NCBI GenBank assembly: GCA_018714005.1
Contig: DVOA01000079.1
Location: 1-17,054, forward strand
Reading direction: 5' to 3'
From: Spyradomonas excrementavium
GTDB lineage: Bacteria; Cyanobacteriota; Vampirovibrionia; Gastranaerophilales; Gastranaerophilaceae
Length of the DNA: 17,054 nt
The position numbers and the translations under genes are program-made. Positions 15,431 through 17,054 of the stretch are shown piece after piece (position 1 is the first letter of the stretch; every line of letters begins with the position of its first letter). The notes below the pieces were generated by a model, which saw only the letters and a list, made by a program, of their open reading frames with translations, was not told the DNA's origin and ran no database searches.

Positions 15431-16207
15431 TTATTTTAATGCTGATTTTGCGGCTTTCCAGAGCCTGTCGTATTCTTCAAAATCGTAATCTTCAAGCTTT
15501 TTCTGCGCAAGTTCTTCCATTTTGCGAAAACGCGCCATAAACTTTTTGTTTGCTTTTAAAAGAGCCTGTTCTGCGTCGATTTTGTGCCAGCGGGCGAGGT
15601 TCACTATGGCAAAAAGCATATCCCCGAGCTCTTCTTCGGCGTTTTCTTTGTCCTGTTTTTTTACTGCGTCTTTAAATTCCTCAATTTCAGAAAAAATACA
15701 ATCCCAGAGCGAATTCTCGCTTGGCCATTCAAAACCGACAGAAACCGCCTTTTTGCTGATTTTTTGCGCGCTCATCAGCGCTGATTGTGCACGCGAAATC
15801 CCGTCCATAAGCGATTTTCTATGCTTTTTTTCTTCCTGTTTGAGCTTTTCCCAGTTTTGTAGAATTTCGGTTGTATTTTTAACACGAACATCGCCAAAAA
15901 CATGCGGATGGCGGTGAATGAGCTTGTCTGAAATGCCTTTTGCCACATCTTCGATATCAAATTCGCCCGCTTCTTTTGCAATTTGCGAATGCAAAACAAC
16001 CTGCAAAAGCACATCGCCGAGTTCTTCTTTCAAATGCACACAATCATTGTCATCAATCGCATCGACTGCTTCGTAGGCTTCTTCGAGCATGTTTTTTTTG
16101 AGGGTTGCATGGGTTTGTTCTCTGTCCCAGGCGCAGCCGTTTTCGGAACGGAGAATTTCAATGATTTCTATTAATTTTGCAAGATTTTTATGATTTTTTT
16201 CTTCCAT
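15431..16207 (-). CDS. mazG: Nucleoside triphosphate pyrophosphohydrolase MazG
   Basis: A 258-residue cytoplasmic all-alpha pyrophosphatase that cleaves (d)NTPs to monophosphates, cleaning up non-canonical nucleotides. It has two MazG domains, as in the E. coli enzyme. In the first, EEAYE (42-46) and EELGD (61-65) supply the Mg-binding acidic residues, and GCAWDREQTH (24-33) is the family entry motif. In the second, EIEEF (174-178) and EEELGD (191-196) do so. RHPHVFGD (99-106) and the GFEWP turn (158-162) are also typical. Its ATG shares one base with the TAA of the upstream LCP gene (TAATG), so the two are translationally coupled. It is not the toxin-antitoxin partner sense of the name: no mazE or mazF is nearby. 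Confidence 0.96.
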   Translation of the reverse strand: MEEKNHKNLAKLIEIIEILRSENGCAWDREQTHATLKKNMLEEAYEAVDAIDDNDCVHLKEELGDVLLQVVLHSQIAKEAGEFDIEDVAKGISDKLIHRHPHVFGDVRVKNTTEILQNWEKLKQEEKKHRKSLMDGISRAQSALMSAQKISKKAVSVGFEWPSENSLWDCIFSEIEEFKDAVKKQDKENAEEELGDMLFAIVNLARWHKIDAEQALLKANKKFMARFRKMEELAQKKLEDYDFEEYDRLWKAAKSALK

Positions 16208-17054
16208 TATGAACCTGAAACAATAATGGTGAAATCGCTGTGAACGCAGTACATACGGACAGGATCGTAAACGAACTGCGATGAGCGGATTTCAGGGATA
16301 CGTTTTTTGAGCCAGCCGATAAATTCGTTTGTAACGGCTGCGTTGTGCCCGATGACCTGAGAATGCGGAAGATGCGCTCTGCCGATGCAATTTACTTCAT
16401 AACCACTGGCTTTTAGCTCGTCTTTTATGCGCATTGCTTCATCTTCTTTGTCAAAAGAGTACATAATGCCCGCAACAAGCTTTTTATCCGTGACATCCGG
16501 CTTGTCCCTGTAAATAAAACGGTCAATAACCTCCTGAGTTTTCTCGGGATCAAGAATCCAGTAGCTTATATAGCCTTTTTTTGAGGGTGCGCCGGGAAGC
16601 GTAGCAAATTGTACGTCGTTCATGTCGATATTACGGAGCATTGCCGCCATGTGTGACATTTCATAAAGTGACATGTCTGTTTTTATGTAAGTGGTGGCAA
16701 GATTAAGCACCTCGGGGATTTTGGGGATTACCGCGGGCGACTGGAGTTTTTCCAGAAGCGCTTTTAAAAACCACTGCTGGCGCGAAGTACGTCCGATATC
16801 GCCGAGACCGTCTTTTCTGTATCTCAAAAATCCCTCAACCTGCGCTCCGTTGAGCACATGGAGCCCTTTTGTAAGATTTATATGCAAATTTCCTGCGTTG
16901 TCGTTGTAGAACATATTTTTTTCAATATAAACAGGCACCCCGCCGAGCGCGTCAACAAGTTTTTTAACCCCGTCATTGTTGATTACAACGTATTTGTTGA
17001 CTTTGATTCCGAGAGTGTCTTCAATTGTTTTTTTTGTCATTTCAACACCGCCCA
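16207..17054 (-). CDS. LytR-CpsA-Psr (LCP) family cell-wall ligase, 5' end outside the window
   Basis: The 3' portion (about 281 codons) of an LCP protein, a membrane-anchored enzyme on the outer face that transfers polyprenyl-linked glycopolymers to peptidoglycan. The frame stays open through position 17054 (residues GGVE precede the internal Met at 17040), so the N-terminal membrane anchor and first half of the catalytic domain lie beyond the window. Counting from that Met, visible family motifs are VVINNDGVKKLVDALGGV (18-35), LNGAQVEGFLRYRKDGLGD (63-81) and the conserved RTSRQQ (84-89). The C-terminal stretch from about 185 (KKLVAGIMYSFDKEDEAMRIKDEL) matches the LytR_C type of appended domain in position and helix-strand pattern, but only loosely. 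The stop overlaps the mazG start. Confidence 0.9.
   Translation of the reverse strand, partial: GGVEMTKKTIEDTLGIKVNKYVVINNDGVKKLVDALGGVPVYIEKNMFYNDNAGNLHINLTKGLHVLNGAQVEGFLRYRKDGLGDIGRTSRQQWFLKALLEKLQSPAVIPKIPEVLNLATTYIKTDMSLYEMSHMAAMLRNIDMNDVQFATLPGAPSKKGYISYWILDPEKTQEVIDRFIYRDKPDVTDKKLVAGIMYSFDKEDEAMRIKDELKASGYEVNCIGRAHLPHSQVIGHNAAVTNEFIGWLKKRIPEIRSSQFVYDPVRMYCVHSDFTIIVSGS

Noticed and set aside
15359..15447. Inverted repeat AATCAGCAT / ATGCTGATT flanking the spacer between mazG and the sigma/mTERF-like gene
   Set aside because: Both arms are coding sequence (the end of mazG and the first codons of the next gene), only 9 bp match, and a 71-nt A/T-rich loop separates them; chance is sufficient.
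15431..16207. A MazEF-type toxin-antitoxin or phage-defence island around mazG
   Set aside because: The gene is a standard two-domain housekeeping MazG with no toxin, antitoxin or defence gene beside it.

Overview
The window is an ordinary bacterial chromosomal segment: tightly packed housekeeping genes, short spacers and no tRNA, rRNA, CRISPR array or transposase visible. The gene content (bacterial-type phenylalanyl-tRNA synthetase, a murC-murB-ddl-ftsQ peptidoglycan and division cluster, an LCP cell-wall ligase with a LytR_C-like tail, and a three-piece 'archaeal/clostridial-type' glutamate synthase) points to an anaerobic bacterium with a peptidoglycan wall. The murC-murB and ddl-ftsQ arrangement, together with a hypothetical protein carrying an N-terminal 'SFKA' stretch, would fit a non-photosynthetic gut relative of Cyanobacteria (Vampirovibrionia/Gastranaerophilales). 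This is a low-to-moderate confidence inference; a clostridium-like lineage is the main alternative.

Layout. Positions 31-2487 (+) encode pheT. A 137-nt spacer follows, holding a TATAAT promoter, a palindrome and one copy of a dispersed repeat. A HEAT-repeat protein comes next (2625-3848, +). A 19-bp perfect inverted repeat (3894-4008) separates it from the convergent glutamate synthase operon (9125 down to 4025, -). That operon encodes a glutaminase subunit, a ferredoxin/FMN synthase subunit, and a single polypeptide joining the GXGXG domain to the GltD-like flavin reductase. The 351-nt divergent spacer 9126-9476 carries a good sigma-70-type promoter for glt, a second, inverted copy of the repeat, and a short palindrome in front of murC. 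murC, murB, ddl and ftsQ (9477-13570, +) form one coupled operon making the UDP-MurNAc precursor, D-Ala-D-Ala and a divisome protein. The minus-strand block 17054-13580 holds a 3' portion of an LCP-family gene (cut by the window edge), mazG (overlapping it by 1 nt), and a 595-aa protein.

The most interesting gene is that 595-aa protein (15367-13580, -). Its first ~225 residues look like a degenerate sigma-70 factor (region 2.2-like and region 4 HTH-like segments). They are followed by at least five ~38-39-residue helical repeats that resemble the mTERF motif of eukaryotic organelle transcription factors, then an unrecognised C-terminal domain. I know of no described bacterial factor with this architecture.

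The rest is coherent with established biology: tRNA charging, nitrogen assimilation, cell-wall synthesis and house-cleaning. The unusual points are the regulatory and repeat structures in the spacers and the fused GXGXG-GltD subunit.
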